Under the pieces are notes generated by a model. That model ran no database searches and had not been told where the DNA came from. It saw nothing but the letters and a program-made list of their open reading frames with translations. Source: Clostridium_AD sp051278035 (lineage in GTDB: Bacteria; Bacillota; Clostridia; Clostridiales; Clostridiaceae). Taken from it: DNA of 30,875 nt. The stretch covers positions 1 to 30,875 of the forward strand of contig NZ_JBNMNU010000032.1 in the NCBI RefSeq assembly GCF_051278035.1, in the 5' to 3' direction. A program made the translations under genes and the position numbers. Positions 7,633-15,967 of the stretch are shown in pieces (within the stretch, counting starts at the first letter, position 1; each line of letters starts with the position of its first letter).

Positions 7633-8277
7633 ATGCTCAAACAATATTATTGTAGAAAAACTCAAGCAAATATTGAAATTGACGGAAATTTGAACAAGGA
7701 GCCTTGGAAAAAAGCTGAAGTAGATTTCCTTGTTGAAACTCAAAATGCAAGCGAAGCTAATCTTAAATCAGAGTTTAAATCCCTTTGGAATGAAAATTTT
7801 ATATATATTTCATTTAAGTGCCAGGATAATTATATAAAAGCTACCATGACTGAATATAATGATAAGCTATATGAAGAGGATGTGGTGGAAGTATTTATTG
7901 ATGATAACAAGGATTTAAAAACCTATTTAGAAATAGAGGTGAATCCCTTAAATGCAGTCTTACATTATGCTATTAATAATAACCTAAAAGGTAGAAAATT
8001 CGCATTTGCTAAAGTAGATAAAACTGTAGAAACTGCTACAATTTATTATGAAGATATACAGGAGTGGCATACTGAAATTGCTATACCTATGGAAGAGTTT
8101 ACGACTGCAGCAAATAATCCACCTTTACCTGGTGATTGTTGGGGTATCAATTTCTATAGAATTGATAGAAAGGAAAATAAGGAAGATGAGGAAGATGAAT
8201 ATTCAGCTTGGTCAGCAACGGGAAAAATAGACTTTCATATGCCAGAAAAGTTTGGAGAATTAACTTTTATAGCATAA
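7633..8277 (+). CDS. CBM9-like (family 9 carbohydrate-binding) protein without signal peptide
   Basis: This protein of about 214 aa consists of a single CBM9/DOMON-like beta-sandwich. It opens with IEIDGNLNKEPWKKAE, continues with SLWNENFIYISFKCQD and EEDVVEVFID, and ends with EYSAWSATGKIDFHMPEKFG, all hallmarks of the family. There is no signal peptide or membrane segment, so it should be cytoplasmic. I start it at the second ATG because GGAG sits 8 nt upstream of it; the first ATG (7627) is only 2 nt from the GGAG. It directly follows the sugar kinase and precedes a strong terminator. It may bind the kinase's sugar or glycan substrate, but that is inference. Confidence 0.8.
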   Translation: MLKQYYCRKTQANIEIDGNLNKEPWKKAEVDFLVETQNASEANLKSEFKSLWNENFIYISFKCQDNYIKATMTEYNDKLYEEDVVEVFIDDNKDLKTYLEIEVNPLNAVLHYAINNNLKGRKFAFAKVDKTVETATIYYEDIQEWHTEIAIPMEEFTTAANNPPLPGDCWGINFYRIDRKENKEDEEDEYSAWSATGKIDFHMPEKFGELTFIA

Positions 8278-8282
8278 TGTAC

Positions 8283-8324
8283 AAAGACCAAAGTAAAGAT
8301 ACAAATATCTTTACTTTGGTCTTT
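8283..8324 (+). terminator. Strong hairpin terminator after the sugar kinase-CBM9 unit
   Basis: A perfect 19-bp inverted repeat (8283-8301 and 8306-8324) with a 4-nt loop starts 5 nt after the CBM9 stop codon. The 3' arm ends in TTT without a long T run. It lies between convergent genes and may serve both directions. Confidence 0.75.
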
Positions 8325-8365
8325 GACTTACCTTATTCACTTTTAATTCATTAATTTAACAAGTG

Positions 8366-8698
8366 TTATAAGTAAACTTTTGCTTTTAGTTTAACATAAT
8401 CTATACCGCAGTTAGAAAATATAAGGTTAGATGCCCCTAGAATAATAGCCATTAATATATAGCCTTCTGAACTCCAGCATAAGCCTAATATCCCTATGCT
8501 AATAAAAGATACTGATATGAATAAAGATTTTATGTTTTGCAGTTTTAAAAATTTCTTCTCATTATCCATTTCATATCTAGCTATATCCTTCTTGGAGAAA
8601 ATTGCAGCCATATTTATTTTATATCTATTTTTATATGTGCCTAAAAGACTCCAAATTCCTAATAATAAATATAAAATTCCTAATATAGTATAGAACAT
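8366..8698 (-). CDS. Small membrane protein, DUF3784-like
   Basis: The protein is 110 aa from the ATG, with three hydrophobic segments: residues 1-22 (FYTILGILYLLLGIWSLLG), about 58-76 and about 80-97. A short hydrophilic stretch with KKDIARYEMDNEKK lies between the first and second. The layout and the KKDIARYE-type segment recall the DUF3784 family of small Clostridium membrane proteins; this is a tentative match. It lies immediately after the ABC permease gene; a GTG start 12 nt further up would overlap the permease stop. The ATG has a GGGG site about 6 nt before it. It is probably co-transcribed with the exporter. Confidence 0.65.
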   Translation of the reverse strand: MFYTILGILYLLLGIWSLLGTYKNRYKINMAAIFSKKDIARYEMDNEKKFLKLQNIKSLFISVSFISIGILGLCWSSEGYILMAIILGASNLIFSNCGIDYVKLKAKVYL

Positions 8699-8700
8699 AC

Positions 8701-9537
8701 TTAACCCCACAAATCATTAGCATCATTAGAGCTTCTATTCATACTAGAAAAATCCGTATTAACGAATGATAAAGTTGATAATGTCAAAAATACCACTCCC
8801 ATAAGAAGTATTATAGTCAAAGACATAAAAGGAGTTACAATAAATCCGTTTATATCAATAGCCAACCCTTCTTTTACAAGTTGAGCATTAGTTAAGTTTG
8901 TTTTTTCCAAAACAATCATACGAAAGAAAGCAGTTGCATATGTCATTGGGTTTAAATATGCCACATACTTAAGCGTACTCGGCAACATTGATAAAGGTAT
9001 ATATGCACCTGAGAGAAATGTTAAAGGCATAGTTATAGCTGTTTTAACAATTTGGAAAGTTTGACCGCTTTTCACAACAGTTGCAAGGAATAATCCAACC
9101 CCTGAAAATACTAAGCCAACACAAATCATTGCCAAAATAACGTATATAGGAGTTAACCAAGTTGTAAACTCAATTCCTATAAACAAACCGATAACTGAAA
9201 TTAACATACCTTGAACAGTTGAAACAGTTGTTGCTGTTAAAATCTGACCTGCAGCCACTGCTATTCTTTTAGCTGGGGAAACCAAAACCTCTTTCATGAA
9301 TCCACTTACCATATCATCAACAGTTGATGATGAAAGGGTCAGTGCACTTTCGAAAACAGTTACTATTATAACCCCGGAAAGCATATATGCGATTGGGTTT
9401 TCTATAAAATCATTTTTAAAAATCGCACCGAATACATAAATAAAGAAAAGTGGAAATATAATTGAAAAAATAAGTCCTGTTCTATTTCTTACAAATGCTT
9501 TCAATCCTCTTTTCCATAAAGCAAATACCGTATTCAT
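8701..9537 (-). CDS. ABC-2 type exporter permease, DrrB family
   Basis: This is a 278-aa integral membrane subunit of a drug or lipid-type ABC exporter. It has a basic N-terminus (LWKRGLKAFVRNRTGLIF) that is typical of the ABC2_membrane family, then about six membrane segments. The conserved FLSGAYIPLSMLPSTLKYVAYLNPMTYATAF-like region lies around residues 173-205. AGGAGG precedes the ATG, which is one base after the stop codon of the ATPase gene, so the two are translationally coupled. Together they form a DrrAB-like efflux transporter. The substrate is not predictable. Confidence 0.9.
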   Translation of the reverse strand: MNTVFALWKRGLKAFVRNRTGLIFSIIFPLFFIYVFGAIFKNDFIENPIAYMLSGVIIVTVFESALTLSSSTVDDMVSGFMKEVLVSPAKRIAVAAGQILTATTVSTVQGMLISVIGLFIGIEFTTWLTPIYVILAMICVGLVFSGVGLFLATVVKSGQTFQIVKTAITMPLTFLSGAYIPLSMLPSTLKYVAYLNPMTYATAFFRMIVLEKTNLTNAQLVKEGLAIDINGFIVTPFMSLTIILLMGVVFLTLSTLSFVNTDFSSMNRSSNDANDLWG

Positions 9538-9538
9538 A

Positions 9539-10459
9539 TTATGCCTCCTCTCTAATTTTTTTGCCGGTTATCTCTAAGAATACGTCATTGAAAGTACCTT
9601 TTTTTATTTCAATATCGGATATAACATCTTTTTGCAAACTCAAAACATGTAATAGGCCACTAATATTTTCCGCATCAACCTTATAATAGCCATCCTTTTT
9701 TACATATTCTAATTTATACTCTTCTAATAGCTTCTCAAGCTCCTGTTCATCTTCAGTTGTAATATATGCCTTATCTTTTGTATATTGTTTTTTTAAAGCA
9801 TATGGCGTATCATATGCAACTATAACACCGCCATCCATAATAGCGACTTTATTACATATTTCAGCTTCTTCCATATAATGAGTTGTAAGAAATATGGTGA
9901 TATTTCTTTCCTTTTGGAGTTTCGTAATATACTCCCAAATATGAGCGCGTGTTTGTGGGTCCAGCCCGGTTGTAGGTTCATCAAGGAATAGAACCTTTGG
10001 ATAATGAATTAGACCACGAGCAATTTCAACCCGTCTCTTCATACCACCAGATAAGGCCCCAACCATTTTATTCCTTTCTTTAAGTAAATCAACCAGTTTC
10101 AAAACAAATTGTATTCGTTCTTCAACTTCTCTTTTGGGAATATTATAAAAAACGCAGTGCATTTTAAGATTTTCGTTAATAGACATTTTATTATCTAATG
10201 TTGCGTCTTGAAAAACCACCCCAATTGTTGACCTTACCTCACTTTTTTGCGAGCTAACATCTTTCCCATCTATTAAAAGTGTGCCAGAGGTTTTTTCGAA
10301 TATTGTACATAATGTATTTATTGTAGTACTCTTGCCAGCGCCATTAGGACCTAAAAACGCAAAAATAGTACCTTCTTCTACTTCAAAAGAAATATCATTT
10401 ACTGCTGTGAAATCACCATATTGCTTAGTGAAATTTTTTACTTCAATTATTGAATTCAT
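9539..10459 (-). CDS. ABC exporter ATPase, DrrA family
   Basis: The 306-aa nucleotide-binding subunit has Walker A GPNGAGKST at 37-45, a Q loop in VVFQDATLDN, the signature LSGGMKRR at 136-143, Walker B LFLDEPTTGLDP at 157-168 and the switch histidine in LTTHYMEEAE. The C-terminal 80 residues are the DrrA-type extension ending in a TFNDVFLEITGK motif that is usual in this subfamily. AGGAG lies before the ATG. It powers the permease encoded 1 nt downstream. Confidence 0.93.
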   Translation of the reverse strand: MNSIIEVKNFTKQYGDFTAVNDISFEVEEGTIFAFLGPNGAGKSTTINTLCTIFEKTSGTLLIDGKDVSSQKSEVRSTIGVVFQDATLDNKMSINENLKMHCVFYNIPKREVEERIQFVLKLVDLLKERNKMVGALSGGMKRRVEIARGLIHYPKVLFLDEPTTGLDPQTRAHIWEYITKLQKERNITIFLTTHYMEEAEICNKVAIMDGGVIVAYDTPYALKKQYTKDKAYITTEDEQELEKLLEEYKLEYVKKDGYYKVDAENISGLLHVLSLQKDVISDIEIKKGTFNDVFLEITGKKIREEA

Positions 10460-10522
10460 TTATTCACTCCTAAAAATTATTTATTTATAGTTATCCAAAT
10501 AAGGATAAGCGTACTTGCATAT

Positions 10523-10552
10523 ATTATATAAACCCTGCGCATAACTGGCCAA
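10523..10552 (-). promoter_or_regulatory. Candidate promoter of the ABC exporter operon
   Basis: On the minus strand a perfect -10 TATAAT (10523-10528) and TTGGCC (10547-10552) are 18 nt apart, giving a leader of about 55 nt before the ATPase ATG. Nothing else gene-like is seen in the 293-nt gap 10460-10752 apart from the terminator at its far end. Confidence 0.5.
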
Positions 10553-10678
10553 TAAGCCTTGTAATTAGCCCAAAAAAATATAACAATTGATTATACCATA
10601 AATGCAACCAAAATAAACTATGTCCACTCCTGGAAACTTATTTTAAACATTCATTAGACTCTATTAATTTTGTACCAA

Positions 10679-10709
10679 TAAAAAAAAGTGTAGCTTTCAC
10701 TACACTTTT
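10679..10709 (-). terminator. Terminator of the chemoreceptor gene
   Basis: A 10-bp perfect stem (10684-10693 with 10700-10709, 6-nt loop) is followed on the minus strand by a run of T residues. It lies about 45 nt after the chemoreceptor stop codon. Confidence 0.85.
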
Positions 10710-10752
10710 AGCATCATATTTATCAGAAAGTTTTTTATTTTAATGTAGTGAA

Positions 10753-12750
10753 CTAAATTTTAAACTTTGTTACAGATCCATCTAAACCAGAAATATATTC
10801 AGAAAGTTTTTCAATATTGTCGCACATAGTATTTATGAGAGCATGTTGCTCCTCTAAAGATGCGGTAATCTCCTGGGTAGATGAAGAAGTTTTTTCAGAA
10901 ATGACTCCCATATTTTTCATAATATTTCCTATTTGATCTTTATCATCTGCAATTGACTTCATTTTTGTATGACTATTCTTTATAAATACGATGTTATTAT
11001 CAACACTTTCTTTTATTGTGCCAAAGTCAATAAATATATTTGCGTTTATTTGATCTCTATTTTCCGCTATGGATATTAGTTGGGCTTTTACATCTGTAAA
11101 CTTCTGCCCTCCTTGCTGTACAGTTGCTATTAGACCTTCAATTTCTTTAGCGGCAGTAGCTGATTGTTCTGCTAGTTTTCTTACTTCGTCAGCTACCACT
11201 GCAAATCCTTTACCTGCTTCCCCTGCTCTCGCCGCTTCTATAGCTGCGTTTAATGCAAGCATATTAGTTTGCTGTGATATCTTTGATATAACATCAGTCA
11301 TGACATTTATATTTGTAGTACTTTTGTTGTAGGCGTCAATAATATCATAAATTTCAATAAAATTTTCCTTGTTCTTGCTTTCTATTTCCTTTAAATTATT
11401 TAGATTTTCAAAGCTTTTATTTATTACATCTTTTGTTGTGCTTGTATTCTTATTTAAGCTATTAATATCAGAAATAGTATCATCAAGCTTTCCAGAAAAT
11501 CCTTCTAAAAAATCTGCTCCGGAGTTTATACTATTTGTAAGCGAAATTGATTCAGATGCTATTTCCTGCGATGCTACGCTTATTTCATTAGAAATAGATT
11601 CCACATTTTTTGATGAATTTTTAAGATCATCAGCAAACACTTGTACCTTTTCCGTGGTATCAAATACACGTCCAATTATTAATTTGAGTTCCTTAACCAT
11701 TGCGTTAAAGCTTGTAGCTAACTGTCCTATTTCATCCTTGCTTCTTATATTTACATCTGAGGTAAGGTCTCCTCCTGATACTACCATTGTATGGTTTTTA
11801 AGTTTAGCAATTGGTTTTACCAAGCTTTTGGCTAATATAACAGCTAAAACCATTGATATTATCATAGAAATAATAAGGGCAATTCCAAATCCCCACAAAA
11901 GCTTACTTAGTGCCTTAGTAAACTCCGCCTTAGGTATTGCAAATCCAAAAGTCCATTTAGCTGTATTTACAGGTGCATAGGTAAAATATTTGGTTGCATT
12001 GTCATAATCAGCTTGCTTTTCTATTCCACTTACACCCTTTTTTATATTTTGACCCATAGACTTGAATCTACCATCTAATATGGTCTCTATACTAAAAATG
12101 CTTTCATCTGTAGGTTGAAAGCCCTTATTTGGATGAACTATATAATTGTTACTACTATCTAACAAAAAAGCATAGCTTTTGTCTCCTAATTTTGCTTCTT
12201 GAACTATCTCTGTAAGATAATCTACGTATATGTCTGCCCCCACTACTCCTGAAACTATTCCATTCTTCTTTATGGGGCTTGCTATAGTAATAACCATTTT
12301 CTTTGTGGTGACATCTAAATAAGGATCCGTATAAATCAGTTTTCCAGAAGCCATAGCAGCTTTGTACCAATCCCTTTCAGTGCAATTATAGTCTGCGTCT
12401 GGCACCCATCTATCCCCTGAAACAAATTTTTCATCATTAAATCCCACATAATAGCAAAGAATATATGGATTTGGTTTTTGCTTTGCCTCGAAATAGTCCA
12501 TAAGATAGTTTGAATCATAATTATTATAGTATTCCAAGTCATTACCCATTTCTTCAATCATTTTCCCCTGAGATTGCATCCACCCATTTATCTCTTCTGC
12601 ATATTTTTCGGAAGAAATCAATGCCTTTTCTGTGGACTCGTTAAGGACTATACCGTATGATATGTAATAGCTAACAACCATTGAAAGTAGTAAGCAAAAT
12701 AGACATACCAAAGATACAACCATCCCGAACTTTACTTTTAAACTTTTCAT
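10753..12750 (-). CDS. Methyl-accepting chemotaxis protein with dCache ligand domain
   Basis: This is a 665-aa transmembrane chemoreceptor. It has a short cytoplasmic tail and TM1 (about residues 8-28), then an extracellular double-Cache sensor (about 30-285) including GVVGADIYVDYLTEIV and YAFLLDSSNNYIVHPN. TM2 follows (WGFGIALIISMIISMVLAV), then HAMP and a signalling domain whose hairpin tip reads EAARAGEAGKGFAVVADEVR. The start is the ATG after GGGGTGGGG; 14 further in-frame codons upstream have no ribosome binding site. dCache receptors of this kind often sense amino acids or organic acids, but the ligand is not predictable. It is monocistronic, with its own terminator. Confidence 0.93.
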   Translation of the reverse strand: MKSLKVKFGMVVSLVCLFCLLLSMVVSYYISYGIVLNESTEKALISSEKYAEEINGWMQSQGKMIEEMGNDLEYYNNYDSNYLMDYFEAKQKPNPYILCYYVGFNDEKFVSGDRWVPDADYNCTERDWYKAAMASGKLIYTDPYLDVTTKKMVITIASPIKKNGIVSGVVGADIYVDYLTEIVQEAKLGDKSYAFLLDSSNNYIVHPNKGFQPTDESIFSIETILDGRFKSMGQNIKKGVSGIEKQADYDNATKYFTYAPVNTAKWTFGFAIPKAEFTKALSKLLWGFGIALIISMIISMVLAVILAKSLVKPIAKLKNHTMVVSGGDLTSDVNIRSKDEIGQLATSFNAMVKELKLIIGRVFDTTEKVQVFADDLKNSSKNVESISNEISVASQEIASESISLTNSINSGADFLEGFSGKLDDTISDINSLNKNTSTTKDVINKSFENLNNLKEIESKNKENFIEIYDIIDAYNKSTTNINVMTDVISKISQQTNMLALNAAIEAARAGEAGKGFAVVADEVRKLAEQSATAAKEIEGLIATVQQGGQKFTDVKAQLISIAENRDQINANIFIDFGTIKESVDNNIVFIKNSHTKMKSIADDKDQIGNIMKNMGVISEKTSSSTQEITASLEEQHALINTMCDNIEKLSEYISGLDGSVTKFKI

Positions 12751-12934
12751 TACCCCACCCCTTATTATTTTAAGTATATACAAAAACTTCAAGTCTCATT
12801 ATTTTGTCATATTACTATATATAACCATAATTCTACAAACATTCATCATTTCCCTTCTTATTTATGAATATTCATTAAATTCTGTAGTGTGCATAACCCT
12901 TCATTTGATTACCTCCATTCTAAATTTCGCGCAA

Positions 12935-12964
12935 GAAAAAAGGACTTACTTTTATGTAAATCCT
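12935..12964 (-). terminator. Terminator downstream of dpaL
   Basis: On the minus strand a 9-bp stem (12956-12964 with 12941-12949, one wobble pair) with a 6-nt loop is followed by TTTTTT. It lies about 105 nt beyond the dpaL stop codon. The rest of the gap 12751-13070 holds only an 8-codon ORF and AT-rich sequence. Confidence 0.7.
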
Positions 12965-13070
12965 CTTCTTCTTAAATAATATCTTTCTTAATGTCATCAT
13001 TTCTATATATTTTTTTATTGAAGACTTGATCCTTTTCGCATAGGTGGTTCCAGTTATAACTAAAAATTTA

Positions 13071-14291
13071 TTATAATGGATACGCACCATTCCATACTAT
13101 ATCCCTATAATTTAATGGATCAGTGTCGCCTTCTGTGCTGAACATTAATACTACAGAATCTTTGTTAAGGCTAAGGTTCTCCTTTAGTGAACTATACTCA
13201 GGACTAGTCATTAGAAGTGACAGTACTCCAGCACCTAGTGCTGCTGACTCTCCAGAAATTATTCTCTCATCCTCGTAAATAGGGTTACCGAGAATTCTCA
13301 TTCCTGTAGCAGCTACACTATCAGCACATTTACAGAAACCAGTTGCGAAATTTCTTATTATTTCCCATCCCGCTGGAACAGGTTCTCCACATGCAAGTCC
13401 TGCCATGATACTATCTAATGATCCACCTACAGTATAAGCTTTACCATCATTCATTTCCCCAGACTTAAAGTAACATGCTGCATTTTTAGGCTCCATTATA
13501 AGTGTAGTAGGCATATCCCCATTATAATAATTTGATATAGCTCCTATTAAACCGGACGCCATTGCCCCAACCCCAGCTTGAACAAACAAGTGAGTTGGTT
13601 TTTTATAACCTGCAGCTTCTAGTTGTTCTATTGCTTCCATTCCCATAGTTGAATATCCTTGAAGAATGGTCTTTGGAACTTCTTCGTAACCTTCCCATGA
13701 AGTATCTTGTACTATATACCAATTGTTCTCAGTGGCCAATTTATTTGCATATCTTACAGTATCATCATAGTTAAATTCAGTAACTGTAACAGTTGCTCCT
13801 AATGCTTCTATATTTTTCACCCTGCTTTCTACTGTGCCCTTAGGCATGTAGATTATTGCTTTTAAGCCTAATTCCATAGCTGTCCAAGCTACGCCTCTAC
13901 CATGATTCCCATCAGAACAAGTAGTTAAAGTCATATCCTTAATTTTCGAGTGAACACTCTCAGATTTTAAGTAATCAAAAATAACATTTGAAGTCTCAAG
14001 TCCTAGCTTGTCACAAACTAACTTAGCAATAGCATAGGTAGCTCCTAATATTTTAAATGAGTTTATATCTCCCCTTTGCGATTCATTTTTAATAAATATT
14101 GACTTTACTCCTAGATACTCAGATAAGCTTTTTAATTGCACTAACGGAGTAGCTTTGCAATCTGTAATACTGTCGTGAATATGCCTAACTTTTTTTAATT
14201 GTTCTACAGACAGAAATTCTGGGCATCTTTCCTCTTTAGCATCATATTTTCCATTAACTATAAATTCAATATTATTCATTGTTTTTGGCAT
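13071..14291 (-). CDS. dpaL: Diaminopropionate ammonia-lyase
   Basis: This is a PLP-dependent enzyme that converts 2,3-diaminopropionate to pyruvate and two ammonia molecules. The 406-aa length is close to that of E. coli YgeX/DpaL (398). PLP lysine K80 lies in the motif INSFKILGATYA. The phosphate-binding glycine loop is CSDGNHGRGVAWTA, and the segment QDTSWEGYEEVPKTILQGY is characteristic of this subfamily as opposed to threonine dehydratase. GGAGATGA precedes the ATG. It stands alone, with no adjacent YgeY/SsnA-type partners, promoter and terminator on both sides. It probably serves amino-acid fermentation or detoxification. Confidence 0.93.
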   Translation of the reverse strand: MPKTMNNIEFIVNGKYDAKEERCPEFLSVEQLKKVRHIHDSITDCKATPLVQLKSLSEYLGVKSIFIKNESQRGDINSFKILGATYAIAKLVCDKLGLETSNVIFDYLKSESVHSKIKDMTLTTCSDGNHGRGVAWTAMELGLKAIIYMPKGTVESRVKNIEALGATVTVTEFNYDDTVRYANKLATENNWYIVQDTSWEGYEEVPKTILQGYSTMGMEAIEQLEAAGYKKPTHLFVQAGVGAMASGLIGAISNYYNGDMPTTLIMEPKNAACYFKSGEMNDGKAYTVGGSLDSIMAGLACGEPVPAGWEIIRNFATGFCKCADSVAATGMRILGNPIYEDERIISGESAALGAGVLSLLMTSPEYSSLKENLSLNKDSVVLMFSTEGDTDPLNYRDIVWNGAYPL

Positions 14292-14347
14292 TTGCTCATC
14301 TCCATTTCAATGTAATCGATTAAGATTCATTTTGGTTTAATACACTT

Positions 14348-14376
14348 ATTATATTGTAAATTATTCATATAGTAAA
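14348..14376 (-). promoter_or_regulatory. Promoter of dpaL
   Basis: On the minus strand TTTACT (14371-14376) and a perfect TATAAT (14348-14353) are separated by 17 nt, about 57 nt before the dpaL ATG. Confidence 0.7.
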
Positions 14377-14440
14377 TATAATCCTAATACTCTTCTTTTA
14401 CTTAGAGTTAAAACCTATAATCTGATTTCGACTCATGTTT

Positions 14441-14611
14441 TTACTCACCTATATGAAAATAAATGTTATCTATATTTTTACGAGCAAGTAACTGTAAATC
14501 ACATAAACCTTGTCTTTCAGATAGATTTATGGAATCAAATAAAAATTTCATAGCTTTTTTATATTTACTCATGTCGCAATAGGCTTGCCCTACATATAGA
14601 ACTTTATGTAA
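14441..14611 (-). pseudogene. Remnant of a TPR-like protein gene
   Basis: On the minus strand, between the acyl-CoA dehydrogenase gene and dpaL, an open stretch of about 56 codons has no plausible start. It includes KVLYVGQAYCDMSKYKKAM and LLARKNIDNIYFHIGE and ends in TAA. The GQAYCDMSKYKKAMKF spacing recalls tetratricopeptide helices of Rgg/PlcR-like regulators or similar proteins. In another frame just upstream, LEMYNKVG resembles a preceding TPR helix, which suggests a frameshifted and 5'-deleted gene. The rest of the gap 14292-14774 holds the dpaL promoter and a terminator. Confidence 0.5.
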
Positions 14612-14678
14612 TTATATAATAACCTACCTTGTTATACATCTCAAGACATTTCCAAGTTTATCCTTATATTAATTATAC

Positions 14679-14730
14679 AAAAAAATACCCATAGTCCGAA
14701 CACTTTTTTTAAGTGTCCATTCTATAGGTA
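14679..14730 (-). terminator. Terminator of the etf-acyl-CoA dehydrogenase operon
   Basis: On the minus strand a long hairpin has an outer 9-bp stem (14722-14730 with 14686-14694, one wobble), a 3x3 internal loop and an inner 8-bp stem. It is followed directly by seven T residues (14679-14685). It lies 45 nt after the acyl-CoA dehydrogenase stop codon. Confidence 0.83.
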
Positions 14731-14774
14731 CCGTTTATCCTGATTATCTGTTTTTATTTAATTTTAGTTATCTA

Positions 14775-15917
14775 TTATTTAACACCCATCCATCCAGCAA
14801 TTACCATCATTTGAACTTCTGATGTTCCTTCATAAATTTCTGTTATTTTTGCATCACGCATCATTCTTTCAATAGGGTAATCACATGAATATCCATACCC
14901 ACCAAATAATTGTAAACAACGATTTGTTACATCGCTGGCATTTCTAGAAGAAACTAATTTTGCCATTGCAGCTAAATGTGAATATTTTTCATGATTATCT
15001 TTTGCACATGCAGCTTGATATACTAAAAGTTTTGCAGCTTCTGTACTCGCACGCATTTGAGCAAGTTCAAATTGTGTATTTTGGAATTTTGAAATAGTAC
15101 GCCCAAATTGAACACGTTCATTAACATATTTTATAGTTTCTTCTATTGCACCTTCTGCAATACCAAGTGCTTGCGCAGCAACACCAATACGGCCTCCATC
15201 AAGAGTTGCCATTGCAATGTTAAATCCTCTACCTTCTTCTCCTAAAAGATTTTCCTTTGGAACTATGCAATTATCAAAGAATAATTCACATGTAGAAGAT
15301 CCCCTAATTCCCATCTTTAATTCATGACTTCCAACAGAAAAACCTGGGAAATCTTTTTCAACGATAAATGCTGATATACCCTTTGTTCCCTTACTCTTAT
15401 CTGTCATAGCTAAAATAATATATATGTCTGCATATCCTGCATTAGTAATAAATATCTTGCTACCATTTAATACATAATTGTCCCCTTCGAGTACTGCTGT
15501 TGTCTTTTGCATAGAAGCATCAGTTCCAGCAGAAGGTTCTGTTAATCCAAAGCCACCTAATTTTTCACCGGAGGCAAGTGGTTTTAAATATTTCTCTTTT
15601 TGCTCCTCTGTGCCATATGTGTAAATTGGTGTTGCACAAAGACTTGTATGTGCTGAAACAATAACACCTGTTGTTGCGCAACATTTAGATAATTCTTCTA
15701 CACATTGTATATAACTTAATGTATCCATTCCAGCTCCACCGTATTCTTCAGGAAATGGAATTCCAAGTAAGCCCATTTCAGCCATTTTTGCTACATTTTC
15801 TTCTGGGAAGCGCATATTTTCATCAACTTCTTTTGCAATTGGTTTTACCTCGTTTTCTGCAAAATCGCGATACATTTCTTGTAATTGTTGGCTATCTTCA
15901 TCTTGTTTAAAATTCAT
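14775..15917 (-). CDS. Acyl-CoA dehydrogenase (short-chain, butyryl-CoA dehydrogenase-like)
   Basis: This 380-aa flavoenzyme has the ordinary Bcd/SCAD length. It has the family motifs GFGLTEPSAGTDA (about residues 126-138), YVLNGSKIFITNAGYAD (about 152-168), VQFGRTISKFQNTQF and the C-terminal LQLFGGYGYSCDYPIERMMRDAKI. The catalytic base is E363, in EIYEGTSEVQ. It would reduce an enoyl-CoA or oxidise an acyl-CoA, exchanging electrons with an Etf. It is the last gene of an etfB-etfA-FAD dehydrogenase operon, 50 nt after the preceding gene, with AAAGGTAGGG before its ATG. Whether it acts on crotonyl-CoA, acryloyl-CoA or a branched acyl-CoA cannot be told from sequence alone. Confidence 0.92.
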   Translation of the reverse strand: MNFKQDEDSQQLQEMYRDFAENEVKPIAKEVDENMRFPEENVAKMAEMGLLGIPFPEEYGGAGMDTLSYIQCVEELSKCCATTGVIVSAHTSLCATPIYTYGTEEQKEKYLKPLASGEKLGGFGLTEPSAGTDASMQKTTAVLEGDNYVLNGSKIFITNAGYADIYIILAMTDKSKGTKGISAFIVEKDFPGFSVGSHELKMGIRGSSTCELFFDNCIVPKENLLGEEGRGFNIAMATLDGGRIGVAAQALGIAEGAIEETIKYVNERVQFGRTISKFQNTQFELAQMRASTEAAKLLVYQAACAKDNHEKYSHLAAMAKLVSSRNASDVTNRCLQLFGGYGYSCDYPIERMMRDAKITEIYEGTSEVQMMVIAGWMGVK

Positions 15918-15967
15918 AGCAATTCCCTACCTTTCTTTTTTTATGCGTGTTTGTCGATTGTGTTTTA

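Noticed and set aside
11369..11980. 203-codon open frame on the plus strand
   Set aside because: It lies fully antisense to the well-supported chemoreceptor gene and is typical of reverse-strand frames in AT-rich coding DNA.
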